A stretch of 64,000 nucleotides of DNA from Mixophyes australis (GCA_036250195.1 JAVHZZ010000001.1:382027907-382091906); one strand, 5' to 3'; shown: positions 45,280 to 56,067, counted from the stretch's first letter. Notes: generated from the sequence alone by a model not told the origin. A program made the numbers and translations.

Positions 45280-45590
45280 TATCCAACGGATCCGGAGGTA
45301 ACGCCTACTCTTCTTAAGTCAGTACAAATACCGCCTACTCTTCTTACCTTCTTTCGGATCTCCACCCACTTCCCTCCCATTTCCAACCCTTTTTTCTTAA
45401 ATGGTCAGAAAACTTCTTAAGTGTATTTACGATGGATTTTCCTCTTAAATTAAGAAAATGTTAGCTTACGCAACGGATTTCCCTTCTTATCTCTCTTTTC
45501 TGGGCATGCGCAGAGAAGATTTTCATAAGATTCACAAAAATAAACGGCAGATCCGATCGCTAATGAATCAGGCTCAGGCTTATTTTTTAT
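45280..45590 (-). repeat. Dispersed repeat with GGGCATGCGCAGAG box
   Basis: Contains two nearly identical taccgcctactcttctta or acgcctactcttcttaa units (45300-45350), then ctgggcatgcgcagag, and ends gctaatgaatcaggctc. That end is the complement of the gggcctgattcatta end family. The 88-codon frame across it is not recognised. Confidence 0.5.
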
Positions 45591-46600
45591 TTTCTTTCCA
45601 GAGGTAGATGCTACATGCCTGACCATGGATCCACTAAGTAATGCCAAGCCAAGCTTTTGCCCTTCTGCTCCACGGGAGGTTCTGTCCTCCCTGAGCTCGT
45701 CATAGGACACCTGCATTATGGTTTGACAGGTGTACCGCCCCAGTCAAACTCCCCACCTGTCACTCATCAGATACCCCATATTTTCAGACAAGTTTAAACT
45801 GGTCACACTACTATTCATTACTGTCTGTCATCTTGATTAGTGTCAGTGCTCTACAAATCTGTCTTTTTCTATTTCTCTGCATATCAACTTTTCACATATG
45901 AGTGTTTTTTTTAATCTATTTTTTATATCCATGTCAAAATGGTGAAAAATAAATATTTTTCTATTTACCATCCATATCAATTTGCACCTGTATGTGCATT
46001 AAACACAGAACCGTACAATAGTTAATGTATGATGTGAGTACTTTTTTTCCATTTTTCTTTATAGGAACCCATTTATTGAATTTCTATTTACCACACATGT
46101 CAATTTGTGAAAGGTGCATCTTTATCTTGTTGCCAGCCACATCGCTTTTAAAAAGTGATTACATTACTGTGCTCCCCTTATTGGTGGATTAATGGCTGAT
46201 GTACAAGAACTGTAGTTCAATCCATATTATCAGGGGAATATAAATGTGCCACTAATTTTGACCCAAGTATTATTATTTTTTGTTTATTTGCCATTAAAAT
46301 ACCTAATATTTGTTTGTTTTTGAGAGAGTACAGTGTGGATCTTTTTTTATGTCCATTGATTTATTATTTATTTAATAACATTTTAAAAAGTCATAATAAA
46401 AAATGGAACTGTCCTGTTGTGTCTGTATTCCTTCATAGTTTTGTTGCTACTGTGCAGCAAATTAGTTCCAGCATGTCCAAATCCTCCCCAGGACCTGTTT
46501 ACCACACAGGAAAATAGAAAAGAAGTAATCAGTATGTAGCACTGTAGAACACTTACAGTACAGTGGTTTAGGTGAGGTTTTGTGTTGTGCTGGGGTTAAG
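45591..46600. other. No gene seen
   Basis: AT-rich with no recognised coding sequence. Confidence 0.5.
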
Positions 46601-46819
46601 GATGTATGGAGCCCACCCTTCTCTTTCTCCATACATAACACCAGGGACCCTTACCATGGTTTGTTACCACATGGAAACACTCTGTAGGAAGCTTTTCCTA
46701 CACATCTACACATTCTCTCTGGTGTTTTAAAGTACACAATGCAGGAAGCCTGGGGCACATACCTCTGCCATTTAGTCTCCTTCCAGTGACTCTGTCACAT
46801 ATCCCCCCCTTGTTTTAAC

Positions 46820-47100
46820 CTACAGGTGGAACACTTGTAACCCTCTATTTTTTTCAAAAAATGTTTAGCTTTATGCTGTAAAATGAGTGTGAGGGTATTG
46901 GTTACAGATCCTTTTTCACCCAAAGGAATAACCGTTAATGGGGAAACTGGGGTAGTTGCCAGCGAACTTTTATACTGAGGCCTGGAAACATGGCACTGAC
47001 AATCAGGGCAGGATGACCACCAATCAAAGACATCTTTTTAAACCCCTGGCCAGAAGAACTGCTGTAAAATTTTATCTTAGTTTTTTCCTACCTCTAGATG
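46820..47100 (-). pseudogene. Ty3/Gypsy integrase N-terminal (HHCC) fragment
   Basis: From 47100 downward one frame reads HLEVGKN, stop, ILQQFFWPGV, stop, then WWSSCPDCQCHVSRPQY. FYWPG and SC-x-x-CQ are the signature of the HHCC zinc-binding domain at the start of Gypsy integrases. The same frame then runs into a short C-terminal tail that stops just before the polypurine tract, so the catalytic core has been deleted. Two in-frame stops lie at the K-N and V-K positions. Confidence 0.75.
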
Positions 47101-47287
47101 CTTGACAGTTAGGAGGTACAACATCCTGCACTCTACTGCTGCCCTTGTCATTTCCTGACTCACCAACCACATTGGATAAAGGAAACACTTTTGACTTGGG
47201 GAATACTCCGGCTACCACTGTATCAGTAATAATATCATGTGGGGCTGGTCTATTTATATTTGCAACCAACTGGCTCTCCCTTAGCTT

Positions 47288-47289
<2 letters not shown>

Positions 47290-47332
<43 letters not shown>
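47290..47332. repeat. (TA)n microsatellite
   Basis: About 43 bp of TA inside the Gypsy 2 remnant. Confidence 0.95.
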
Positions 47333-47336
<4 letters not shown>

Positions 47337-47716
47337 CATCATCAGGGGAATAGGTATTATCTCCTGGGGGAAGATGGTGACACACAGTCAACATATTATT
47401 GCTCACCACAGCAGAGTGTCTCAGGAGGAAACTCACCTCCTCCTCAGATCTGAGACACTGATTGCACATTCTAGATGCATTTTAATCGGTACCTCACAGG
47501 TGCATCTCTTGATCAGTCTGTTTAGAGACTGACAGACCCGAAGACCCGGACTGGGCCTTATGTATGGAGCCCACACTTCTCTTTTTCCATACATAGCACC
47601 AGGGACCCTTACCATGGTTTGTTACCACATGGAAACACTTTGTGGGAAGCTTTTCCCACACATCTACGCATTCTACGCATACCTCTGCCATTTAGTCTCC
47701 TTCCAGTGACTCTGTC

Positions 47717-47719
<3 letters not shown>

Positions 47720-47757
<38 letters not shown>
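47720..47757. repeat. (AT)n tract at the element 1/element 2 junction
   Basis: About 38 bp of AT lying exactly between the TG end of the Gypsy 2 LTR (47719) and the LTR edge of Gypsy 1 (47758). The same kind of tract lies at the other edge of Gypsy 1 (50405). Confidence 0.95.
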
Positions 47758-47760
<3 letters not shown>

Positions 47761-48248
47761 GGCAAGAGCCCGCTACTGCAGAAGCACACGCAAACAACTT
47801 CTTCCTTTTTATGTAGTATTATTGTCAGGATGGTTAAAATGTATTGACACCGTACAGATTTCACAGCAATTCTTGGAGACCCTAAACGCTAGCTAGACAT
47901 AGCTCAGCTCTCTCAAGTCCAGCCAGCTTCCCCAGCATCGGTCTTAGTCCACAAATGACACAAACAAGCTTTTATGCATGATACTCCTCCCCCAGCCCTA
48001 GCTTGATGGGCAGGTGACACACCCACCTTCTCTTTAATAGAAAACGTCCTTCACTGGCTCTGTTTGCACTCAAAAAGACACACCCTGTCTGCTTGCTGAG
48101 AGAAAATCATGTAAGTTAACAAAACTTTAAACTACACATAAGTTTTTACCTGGTTTAATCTCAACCTAGGTGCATAACTGCGCCAATGTTTTATTCTGCT
48201 TTTATGTTTTCTCTGCATCTTGTCAGATAAATGCCTCCCTTTGTTACA
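47758..48248 (-). mobile_element. 3' LTR of Gypsy element 1
   Basis: 491 bp. On the minus strand it begins TGTAACAAAGGG and ends GGGCTCTTGCCACA. A TATA-like gcataaaagc lies near 47968-47977, just past the middle, where an LTR promoter is expected. The polypurine tract AGGGGGAGGGAAA immediately precedes it. Confidence 0.88.
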
Positions 48249-48261
48249 TTTCCCTCCCCCT
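48249..48261 (-). other. Polypurine tract of Gypsy element 1
   Basis: AGGGGGAGGGAAA on the minus strand, directly before the LTR's TG. This is the primer site for plus-strand DNA synthesis in LTR elements. Confidence 0.85.
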
Positions 48262-48944
48262 AGCGTCTCCAAGTAGGGGGACGTGGACTTCGCGAGGAGC
48301 GCATATTTACGTGACAATGCATCTGCATTCTTGTGCAGAATCCCAGGTCTATGTTCTACTGAGAACTTGAAAGGTTGCAGTGCCAAGAACCAGCGGGTTA
48401 CCTTGGCATTTACCTCCCAGTTGTTCTGCATCCATCTCAATGGTGCATGGTCTGTTATTAAGGTGAACTCTCTGCCTAGGAGATAATAGCGCAGAGCTTC
48501 TGTAGCCCATTTTATGGCGAGACATTCTTTCTCCACAGTGGCATATTTTTGTTCCCTTGGAAGCAACTTACGACTTAGGTACAGGACAGGATTTTCTACT
48601 CCATTCTTCTCTTGTGACAAGACTGCACCTAAGCCAACACCAGAAGCATCAGTTTGGAGGAAGAACCTCCGGGTAAAATCCGGTGCTTGTTGAACTGGGG
48701 AGGAACAAAGAGCTAACCAAAGATCCGACCAGGCGGTTTCTGCAGAATCAGAACAGGTTAATGTATCTGGACAACTTTTTTTTAACATGTCCGTAAGTGG
48801 AGCAGCTCTAGTGGCGAAGTGGCTTACAAACCGCCTGGTCTTGCCCAATTTTTGACTGTCTCCACTTTGTCTAGCTGGGGTTTTACACGCCCTCGACCAA
48901 CAACGTACCCCAAATATTTGACTTCTCTCATGGCTATGGCACAT
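48262..48944 (-). pseudogene. Ty3/Gypsy RNase H domain
   Basis: An open frame of 270 codons (48944-48132) whose first 230 residues are element sequence. It shows FLQTDAS (about residue 96-101), KYATVEKECLAI (133-144), TDHAPL (164-169) and VEHRPG...NADALSR (197-212), the four acidic-residue blocks of Gypsy RNase H, which degrades RNA in RNA-DNA hybrids. The frame runs through the polypurine tract into the LTR because the normal stop and integrase are missing. Upstream, a deletion has joined it out of frame to the reverse transcriptase. Confidence 0.92.
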
Positions 48945-49250
48945 TTCTCTGGGTTAGCTGTTAACCCTGCTGACCTTAATGAAGCTAAGACCGCCTCAAC
49001 TTTGGCTAAATGTGATCCCCAGTCTGGGGTATAAATCACTATATCGTCCAGGTAAGCGGCATCAATTTATTCATGGCCCTTTGGAAGGTGGCAGGTGCCC
49101 CATGCAACCCAAAGGGTAGGACTTTATATTGATAGAGACCATCAGGGGTGGAAAATGCAGTCTTTGGCTTGGCCGTGGAAGTCAGAGGTACTTGCAATAA
49201 CCCTTTGTTAGATCAAGGGTTGTCAAATAATTGCTACCAGCAAGATTTTC
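48824..49250 (-). pseudogene. Ty3/Gypsy reverse transcriptase, C-terminal part
   Basis: From 49250 downward: NYLTTLDLTKGY, a frame change, AFSTPDG, LPFGLHGAPATFQRAMNKL, a second frame change or deletion, then YLDDIVIY (49054-49031) with the catalytic DD pair. The 71-codon frame 49039-48824 follows with EVKYLGYVVGRG and VKPQLDKVETVKNWARP. These are the standard palm and thumb blocks. The N-terminal half is gone. A deletion near 48835 removes about 14 residues before RNase H and shifts the frame. Confidence 0.9.
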
Positions 49251-50303
49251 CACTAGATATATAAATACAGTAAATAGCTGTGGCGCTTATACTTTAAACA
49301 GGTACATCATATGCAATTTCTATAAAAATGTCCCGCATAAACAAACTGATGGTATGTAGTCCAGAAAAAAATTGTTTCCAATACTCCTATGTCCAAAGTT
49401 TTTGATCCACAAGCCGATGATATAGATCCAAATATCACATTTTCACCGATGTTTATATATACAAATAAATGAAAAAGATCATATTATCATGGGTGGAAGT
49501 AATCAATGCAAAATATCAAGCTCTATAACAATCTATCACCCGTGTGGTCAAACAATAAATAAATCACCACCATGTGTAATAGATGATTCCCCTTAGCGTA
49601 TTACACTTACATAAGGGGGTCTTTACTCCCAAAGGTATACGTAGAATATGCACGGAGATCTTCAAAACTATTCACCCTAATGTCTGGGCGTTCTCTCAGA
49701 AAAGAAGAAGAAGTTGCTCCACATAGTGCATTACTTCAAACAACACTTTAATATACATAAAACCACATAAAATGATTCTAAAAATGATATTGATTATAGA
49801 ACAGTCGCCGATGATTCCAGTAGGATTGGACTCTTACCCTAAGCAGGATGAGCTAATACCAGCCGGCTGCCAGATTCTATCCCTCTCCACCAATCGGGCA
49901 GCCGGCTGGTTATCACTGCACGCTATACACCACTCGGGGATCGATTCCTCATACTCCGGTCAACGCCGCTCTTCTCACAGTCACCTAGATATCCGACGTG
50001 TTTCAATTTGTGAAAATCTTTATCAAGGCATTTGGTGACAAATACAGCCAGGGAGTCTTTAAATCACTCCCGTCCAATCATAGCAGTCCAAATTTGCATA
50101 TCGTAACCATAGCAACCCGTCTATATTCGAGTTGCAATGTATAAAAAGCCGGAAAATTATCATATACTCGGATGTCTTCAAAATTACATGCTGGCAATGT
50201 TACAACATGTCATAAATAATAAACAACTTAGATAATAAAAATAAACCCTTCCGTAAAATTTTGCACCCACAATTATCATGGTGACCCCTTTAAATGTGTA
50301 ACA
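49251..50303 (-). repeat. Segment interrupting Gypsy 1, with promoter-like and hammerhead-like boxes
   Basis: About 1.05 kb unrelated to the Gypsy element. On the minus strand: ttttttatac (about 50141-50150), a reversed CCAAT (gattggacgg), gatttaaagac (about 50061-50071), then cttgataaagatttt, aaattgaaacacgtcgg (box 49993-50026). Same cassette order as at 10600-10745. No protein recognised. Its junctions lack a visible target duplication because Gypsy sequence is deleted there. Confidence 0.5.
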
Positions 50304-50401
50304 ACCTGGTTTAATCTCAACCTAGGTGCATAACTGCGCCAATGTTTTATTCTGCTTGTATGTTTTCTCTGCATCTTGTCAGATAAATGCCTCCCTTTGT
50401 T

Positions 50402-50404
<3 letters not shown>
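50304..50404 (-). mobile_element. 5' LTR fragment of Gypsy element 1
   Basis: 101 bp collinear with 48148-48248, one mismatch (g for t near 50355). Begins at the TG end and is cut off at 50304 by the inserted segment. Confidence 0.9.

Positions 50405-50438
<34 letters not shown>
50405..50438. repeat. (AT)n tract
   Basis: About 34 bp of AT flanking the Gypsy 1 5' LTR; presumed other half of the insertion target. Confidence 0.95.
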
Positions 50439-50439
<1 letters not shown>

Positions 50440-50440
<1 letters not shown>

Positions 50441-52120
50441 AATATATAAATGTCTAGTGGCGTGTGTTAGTCTGTCTGTGTGTGTGTGGAAAAAATAAAA
50501 CCAAGCTGCAGCGCCACCTGCTGGGCAGAGTTATACACTGACCTACTAAATTCTTAGCTGTTAACTGTGCTGTGTGTGTGGGGAAAAAATTTAGAAAGGG
50601 CTGAAATTTGGTATTCTAAGATGTTTTTAATTTGTTAATTTAATTTGTTAATTGTTAAAAGTGTTTATAAAGATTTTAAAAAAATATATATATATTTCTT
50701 GAAGGAGAAGTGACAGTTGGGAGTGGTTGGTGGTTGCCAGGGGTGACAGTGGGGAGTGGTTGGTGGTTGAGGCCTGGGCTATGGCCCAAATGCATGACAA
50801 GAACCTTTTTAACACCTTAAGTAGCTTGATTTGACTAGAATGCATGAGTATCATGCACGGGTTAACTTGTATATATATAAAAAAATCAAGGTGTTCCTTA
50901 TTTTGGGTTTCACTTTCTTTTTTAGTAAATGCCTAATATTTGTCCATACTAGTTTAATTGCGTGATATTCCTGTTATGTTCTCTGCCATTGTATGCCCTG
51001 CTATTTCAGGTGGGAACCAGCTTCTGATTTTTTTTGGATCACTGTCCTGGATATAGATATGCTGCAAAATTGTTCTCAAACTGGTTTGTTAAAAAAAAAT
51101 CTTGAACTTTAAATAAACTAATAGAAATGCAAAACAGTTTGACCACGTTTACCGCCAGCTTGAACATGCTTGATTTATTTGCACTTAAATAGCTACATTG
51201 CATACAACTTTTAATGTTTTTCTATACACACAGCGAACTCGAACTATGAACTTGGAACTCAAACTCAGAATGCTCACTGTTCAAATAAAAAAAAACCTCT
51301 TTAAAATATTATAAAAAAAATAGCTATTAAAGTCAAACAGCAAGACAAGGAAATTTCATAGCTTATTTTAACATCTTTTAACTACAAGCTGCAAACTCAA
51401 ATTTCAAAGTGGATTTTTATGAGAGAAATTGCTTGTTAGGATGAGAGCAAGGAGATCCCGTTAAGAGGACTACATTTCTCCCAACAGTCCATTGAGATCT
51501 CCACAGATTTCTGTAGTTGATCACTTTGGCTCTGCTTCTGGACAGTGGCTGACAAATGCCACTGGAACAGAATGCAGATACACCTGTGTGGAGGCTTATC
51601 TCGTATGGGTGCTGGAAGACTGGTGCAACAATACTCAACAATGATAGACAATACTCAACAATGGTGATGACGATCAGCAGCACTATATAGCTGCTTCTGA
51701 TTGGCTGATTGCATATTGACTCCTCCAGTGGATAGTACCTAAATCATTGCACTGTGGCTATATTATATGAAGTTGAATCCCTCTATTTGCATTTCTTAAT
51801 TGATATATCCATATGGATTATTGCAGGAGAGGAGATTTCCACTGGATTTTTAAAGGGGGGGACAACACATGTATTTATTTTAATTTGTATATGCATTTTT
51901 AATGGTATACATAGGTGATTACATTTTGGAATATGTTTCTTTCACATTTATAAATAACTGTCAACACATTGGTGCATGAACATCGTATGGAGAGAGATAG
52001 TAGTGCACTGCTGCAGTTTTCAAGTGTGAGTCACTTATGATATATTTATGTATATATTAAATCATTTTAACGTATATGCAGTACTAATTTTTTTATTTCT
52101 ATGTCTTGTATTATTTATTT
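50440..52120. other. No gene recognised
   Basis: Mostly AT-rich. 50696-50770 has a near-duplicated block (gacagttgggagtggttggtggtt, repeated about 45 bp later). 51430-51760 is GC-richer without a recognisable domain. Confidence 0.45.
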
Positions 52121-52129
52121 TATATTTAT

Positions 52130-52500
52130 TATGATGTTTTGTAAGGATTTGCGGTATATTGAAATAATGAATTATTTGAATGCACCTGTGATGTCAATTG
52201 TTGTAGCCCTATAATAATGTGAATTGTATGCATGTAGCCACCCCTCCTGATGAGGTCCATGATGAAACGTTTTAAGGACGGGCTTACTAGCAAGATTTCA
52301 TTGTGCTGCACACACGTTGCAGTGTCTGCAGCATTGTTTGGTTCCATATGGTTATTCGAGGGATATATAGATAGAGTTCTCTTTTATATGCCTGTATCCA
52401 TCTGATTTCCGGTACGTGCAAAATTGGCTTTTATGTTTTTATAGTAAAATATTGAAAGATTTTAGAATATGGAAGCGCCCCCTTGACTGAGTATTTTTTA
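52130..52500 (+). repeat. Repeat end with CTGATGA hammerhead-like box
   Basis: A TATA-like ccctataataatg (52207-52219) lies about 35 bp before ctgatgaggtcc, a short stem, gatgaaacgttt (box 52247-52271). The CTGATGA and GAAA core boxes are exact and ACGT is self-complementary, but stem II is very short. Confidence 0.4.
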
Positions 52501-54040
52501 AGTTGAGACTTTTCCCATGAAGATAGTTTAAGAAAGGAGAAGACACAGGGTTTACGATCCACTTGGTTTAGAGAGTGAAAGCGTATTTTTCCAGTGAAGG
52601 AAATAAAGGACTTGATAAACTGAAACTATATACTGAGAAGCATTTTGGGATCTTAAAGAGAGACCATTGCCAAGAAACAATTGTGCACTGTTTTTTGTAT
52701 TTATTTATGACCACATTTTATAACTAAACATTAGGAGGTGGGGCCATAAAGCTAAAAATTCCATCTACATAGTAATATGCATGACTTGCTTAGACAAACT
52801 TGCCCAGCATACCTGGAAATTATTTTCAAATGTTGCCAACTATGATAGTATTGATACTGATATTAAGTAGCAAGATAACTAGGACATATATTTTTGTATA
52901 AACAATTTTTGATGTTCAGTCACCATTTACAGAGAAAAATGTTAGGCAGAGCTTATAGTGGTCACCCATTTCCAAGATTATAGCACACAAGAAAACTGTG
53001 AGACTTCCTGAATTAAGTCCCCAACAGCAATTATGTGATGCAGAAGATTCTGATGTCAAATACATCTATATATTAAACTAAGTTGTGTGTATCCAACTTG
53101 TCTAGCACTTGTCTATTAGTAAACATCATTAAAATTCTTAGATCTTTATTTTATTAAATATGAACTGTATGTAGTGATAGCTAGCCAGCTCAGAAGAATA
53201 AAAAAAAAGAAAATGTGACAAAAAGTTTTCAGCAGCCTAACACTGATATCAAAAATCAGTAATAGAGCGTTGACAAATCATAGTTTGTATAATTAGCCCA
53301 TTTTCTGTATCGGCACCAATTCATTAAAAAAATATGTGAGCGTAATGCAAAACTAAAGTTCAGGATTATGAGACACTCTGTTCTGTTGTAAATGTATTGT
53401 TTGACTATCCTTAATTTTCTTTTTCAGAATTGTATGGAATGTATCTCCATCTAGTGGCAAAAGAAATCCCAGCTGCTTATAAATGTATGTGAATGCATTC
53501 TGCATGTGCAATTTTAAACATACTTTCTATGTCTTTTTTTTTTTTACAAAAAGGTAATTGCAATCCTAATATAAGATCTATGCATTTTATAGCTTTGCTT
53601 TAGGATAGACAAATCCTTATAACCTAGTGAAATCTTTTGAAATTGGTCTGATAACACAGACTGGATATAAAATGTGTACACTAAATACCTGATAGTGGCC
53701 ATCATAATCATTTGTATCATCATGTATCATTATAGAGCATGCCTTTAAATAAGGTAAGAAAACGATTATTGGCCTATATGTAATAATTTTAGGACCTCTC
53801 TATCAGGCCTCCATGGGGTCCAGGAATGATCCAGAAACTCGACCTGAGTACTGAGCAGCAAAATAACTGTCTTGTTTTGGATTCTTTCTGGACCATATTA
53901 GGGCCTTTTACTAGGTTTAGAAAATTATAACCAACACCCTTTTAAAATCTTTAGCTTGTTTCTATCACTGTTTTTATGTGGCTATACTTTGTACTAATTA
54001 TTTTTATTATTATTATTTTCATTATTATTAATAATATTTT
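52501..54040. other. AT-rich, no gene seen
   Basis: No coding or RNA feature supported. Confidence 0.5.
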
Positions 54041-54042
54041 AT

Positions 54043-54231
54043 AGGCAGCACAGTGGCTTAGTGGTTAGTACTTCTGCCTCACAGCACCGGGGTCATGAGT
54101 TTGATTCCCGACCATGGCCTTATCTGTGTGTAGTTTGTATGTGCACCCCGTGTTTTCGTGGGTTTCCTCTAGGTTCCTCCCACAATCCAAAAACATACTA
54201 GTTAGATAATTGGCTGCTAATAAATTGACCC

Positions 54232-54273
<42 letters not shown>

Positions 54274-54440
54274 GTGTGTATGTGGGCAGGGAGTGGTATG
54301 AATGAGTTCTCTGTACAGGGCTACGGAATTAATGGCTTGATATAAATAAATAAATGTGATTATTATTATTAGTAGTAGTAGTAGAAGTAGTAGTAGTAGT
54401 AGTGGTACTAGTAGAATTAGTGTTATTATTATTACTCACA
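54043..54440 (+). mobile_element. tRNA-headed SINE, essentially full length
   Basis: Begins ggcagcacagtggcttagtg. A box tggcttagtggttagta (54055-54070), B box gagtttgattccc (54098-54109), the internal RNA polymerase III promoter of tRNA-derived SINEs. The body follows (ggtttcctctaggttcctcc, aaacatactagttag), with a (TG)n insertion at 54237-54272, then ctacggaattaatggc and tataaataaataaatg. A tail of ATT/AGT triplets ends it (54358-54440). The triplet tail suggests mobilisation by a LINE of the L2/CR1 type. It encodes no protein. Confidence 0.85.
54237..54280. repeat. (TG)n microsatellite within the SINE
   Basis: About 40 bp of TG with one C interruption. Confidence 0.92.
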
Positions 54441-55736
54441 GATAAATATTATGTATTATACTATTTTTTTTAAACTGCATTTTGGTAGAATATTGTCTAT
54501 AGAAGGACAGTGTTTGCTAAAGTATTCCTTACTTTGTGTGTTAAATAATTCTTTGCAAATACAACACTGAAAGCTTATTTCTACATGTATTTCATTCAGA
54601 TATTCTATGCATTGATCTAAAATGAATGTGGTGATTTCACTGGTAGAATACATAGGATTGGGACATGAAAGTCAGAATTTGTTTAACATTATGAGCCATG
54701 CAAATGCATCAAATGTAAAAACTAGGAAAGGTTTAATGCCCGAAGGACATACGAAATGAATACTAAAACTTTTTTAGCTTCATCTTTGCACTCATACTGT
54801 CTGTATCCATAACATTGTGTTCTATCCCCCTGTGATTGATGTGGAAAATACCATGCATTACAGAGGAGCCACATTTTTAAGAAATCAGAGAGAAGGAGAC
54901 TATGGGGAGGTGTTTACCTCGGTGTTAATCCTTTGGGGATTATGGTTGCTTGGTTATTGCTTCTCTTTTATATTCATTCTTTCCCAAAGGGGTTTTCTCC
55001 ACTGACAGTTCTTGCAATACTGTCACCAATGAAAAATTCATTGTTGTTTCATTGTTATATTCAAAATTCTCAATACAAATATTTATAGAACTATATTCAT
55101 ATATATTTAAGTATTAATACACTGTACTAATATACTGAGATTGCAACAATGAAGCACAAAACTGTTAAACTGTATTTGGGCATACCATTAGTTATATTTA
55201 AGATAAAGATACACATACGTACATACTGATGAAGCACAATTGTCCCACAACACTAAGATCGGGGATTCTATCTTCACTTACTTCAATTAAATGAGCAGGG
55301 CAGTGATATGCGATCCAGAGTGTCATTTTCAGTTCAGGGGGCACCAGATTGCATGCTTTATCAAAAACTCATAACTCATGTGCTATTTAAGTATGGTTTA
55401 AATGTGCACCTTGGATTTGAAATAATGCTATAATATGTTTCTATAGATTGGATTTGAGGTGAAAAGGAAACTAACGGAAAAAAAACCATTTAAGCATAGC
55501 TATATTCCTGGTCAAAACTATGGCTCCAGCTCAAAGTATTCTTATTTTACATACACTGGGGTCCACAAAGTATTAAAAATCAGGGCGAATCAAAATATTC
55601 CAAAACCATTCCACAATTTACAATAACCCACCCCCCGACAATATTAAATCGAGAAATAATAGCTACAAACTTTGTAATTGAAAGCTTGAATTGCAAAACT
55701 TTACATAAAAACACATACATTAAGTGGATCCTCTGT
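54441..55736. other. AT-rich, no gene seen
   Basis: Nothing recognised. Confidence 0.5.
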
Positions 55737-55744
55737 TATTAAAT

Positions 55745-56059
55745 CATACTTGCCAACTCTCCCGGAATGTCCGGGAGACTCCCGCATTTTGCGAGAGTCT
55801 CCCGGACTCCCGGGCGAGTGTGGCAATCTCCCGAATTCTGCCCACTTCCTAGTGAAGTGGGCAGAATTAGATCCCAAACGCCGCGATTCCCGATGAATCG
55901 CGGCGTTTAGCCCCGCCCCCCGCTGTCAAATGACGCAATTTGCGTCATGTCGTCACAGGGGGCGGGGCCGAAATGACGCGATTTTGGCCGCCCCGCCCCC
56001 TCACGCCCCCCTCCACTGGCTGGCTCCCGGAAGAGAGCTGAAGAAAGTAGGTAAGTATG
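55745..56059. mobile_element. GC-rich 315-bp MITE with 8-bp target duplication (hAT-type)
   Basis: Starts CATACTTGCCAACT and ends AGTAGGTAAGTATG, imperfect inverted repeats. The exact 8-bp direct repeat tattaaat lies at 55737-55744 and 56060-56067. The interior is strongly GC-rich in an AT-rich neighbourhood and full of short hairpins: tccgggagactcccg with its complement (about 55770-55810), a ctgcccacttc/gaagtgggcag stem (about 55838-55865), and an aacgccgcgatt/aatcgcggcgtt stem (about 55878-55908). An 8-bp duplication points to hAT, although the CAT end is atypical. Confidence 0.9.
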
Positions 56060-56067
56060 TATTAAAT

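Larger units (their letters stand above)
46603..47719 (-). mobile_element. Ty3/Gypsy element 2: LTR pair, integrase fragment, polypurine tract
   Basis: Two direct copies of LTR sequence, 46603-46799 and 47561-47719, both begin TGTGACAGAGTCACTGG on the minus strand. Between them lie an integrase fragment (46820-47100), a (TA)n tract (47290-47332) and, next to the lower LTR, the polypurine tract aagggggggat (minus, 46801-46812). The order integrase, polypurine tract, 3' LTR is as expected for a minus-strand Gypsy element. The far ends of both LTRs and most of gag-pol are missing. The LTR copies differ by an indel of about 35 bp, so this is an older insertion than element 1. Confidence 0.75.
47758..50404 (-). 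mobile_element. Ty3/Gypsy element 1 inserted in an (AT)n tract
   Basis: Minus-strand Gypsy element: 5' LTR fragment (50304-50404), an unrelated interrupting segment (about 49251-50303), reverse transcriptase end (about 49000-49250), RNase H (48264-48944), polypurine tract (48249-48261) and full 3' LTR (47758-48248). Its outer edges both abut (AT)n runs (47720-47757 and 50405-50438), consistent with insertion into one AT microsatellite. The LTR segments differ at one position in 101, so insertion was recent on the repeat's own clock. gag, protease, most of the reverse transcriptase and integrase are lost. Confidence 0.85.

Noticed and set aside
54055..54110. tRNA gene
   Set aside because: A and B boxes are present but there is no cloverleaf, and the sequence continues into a SINE body with a triplet tail.
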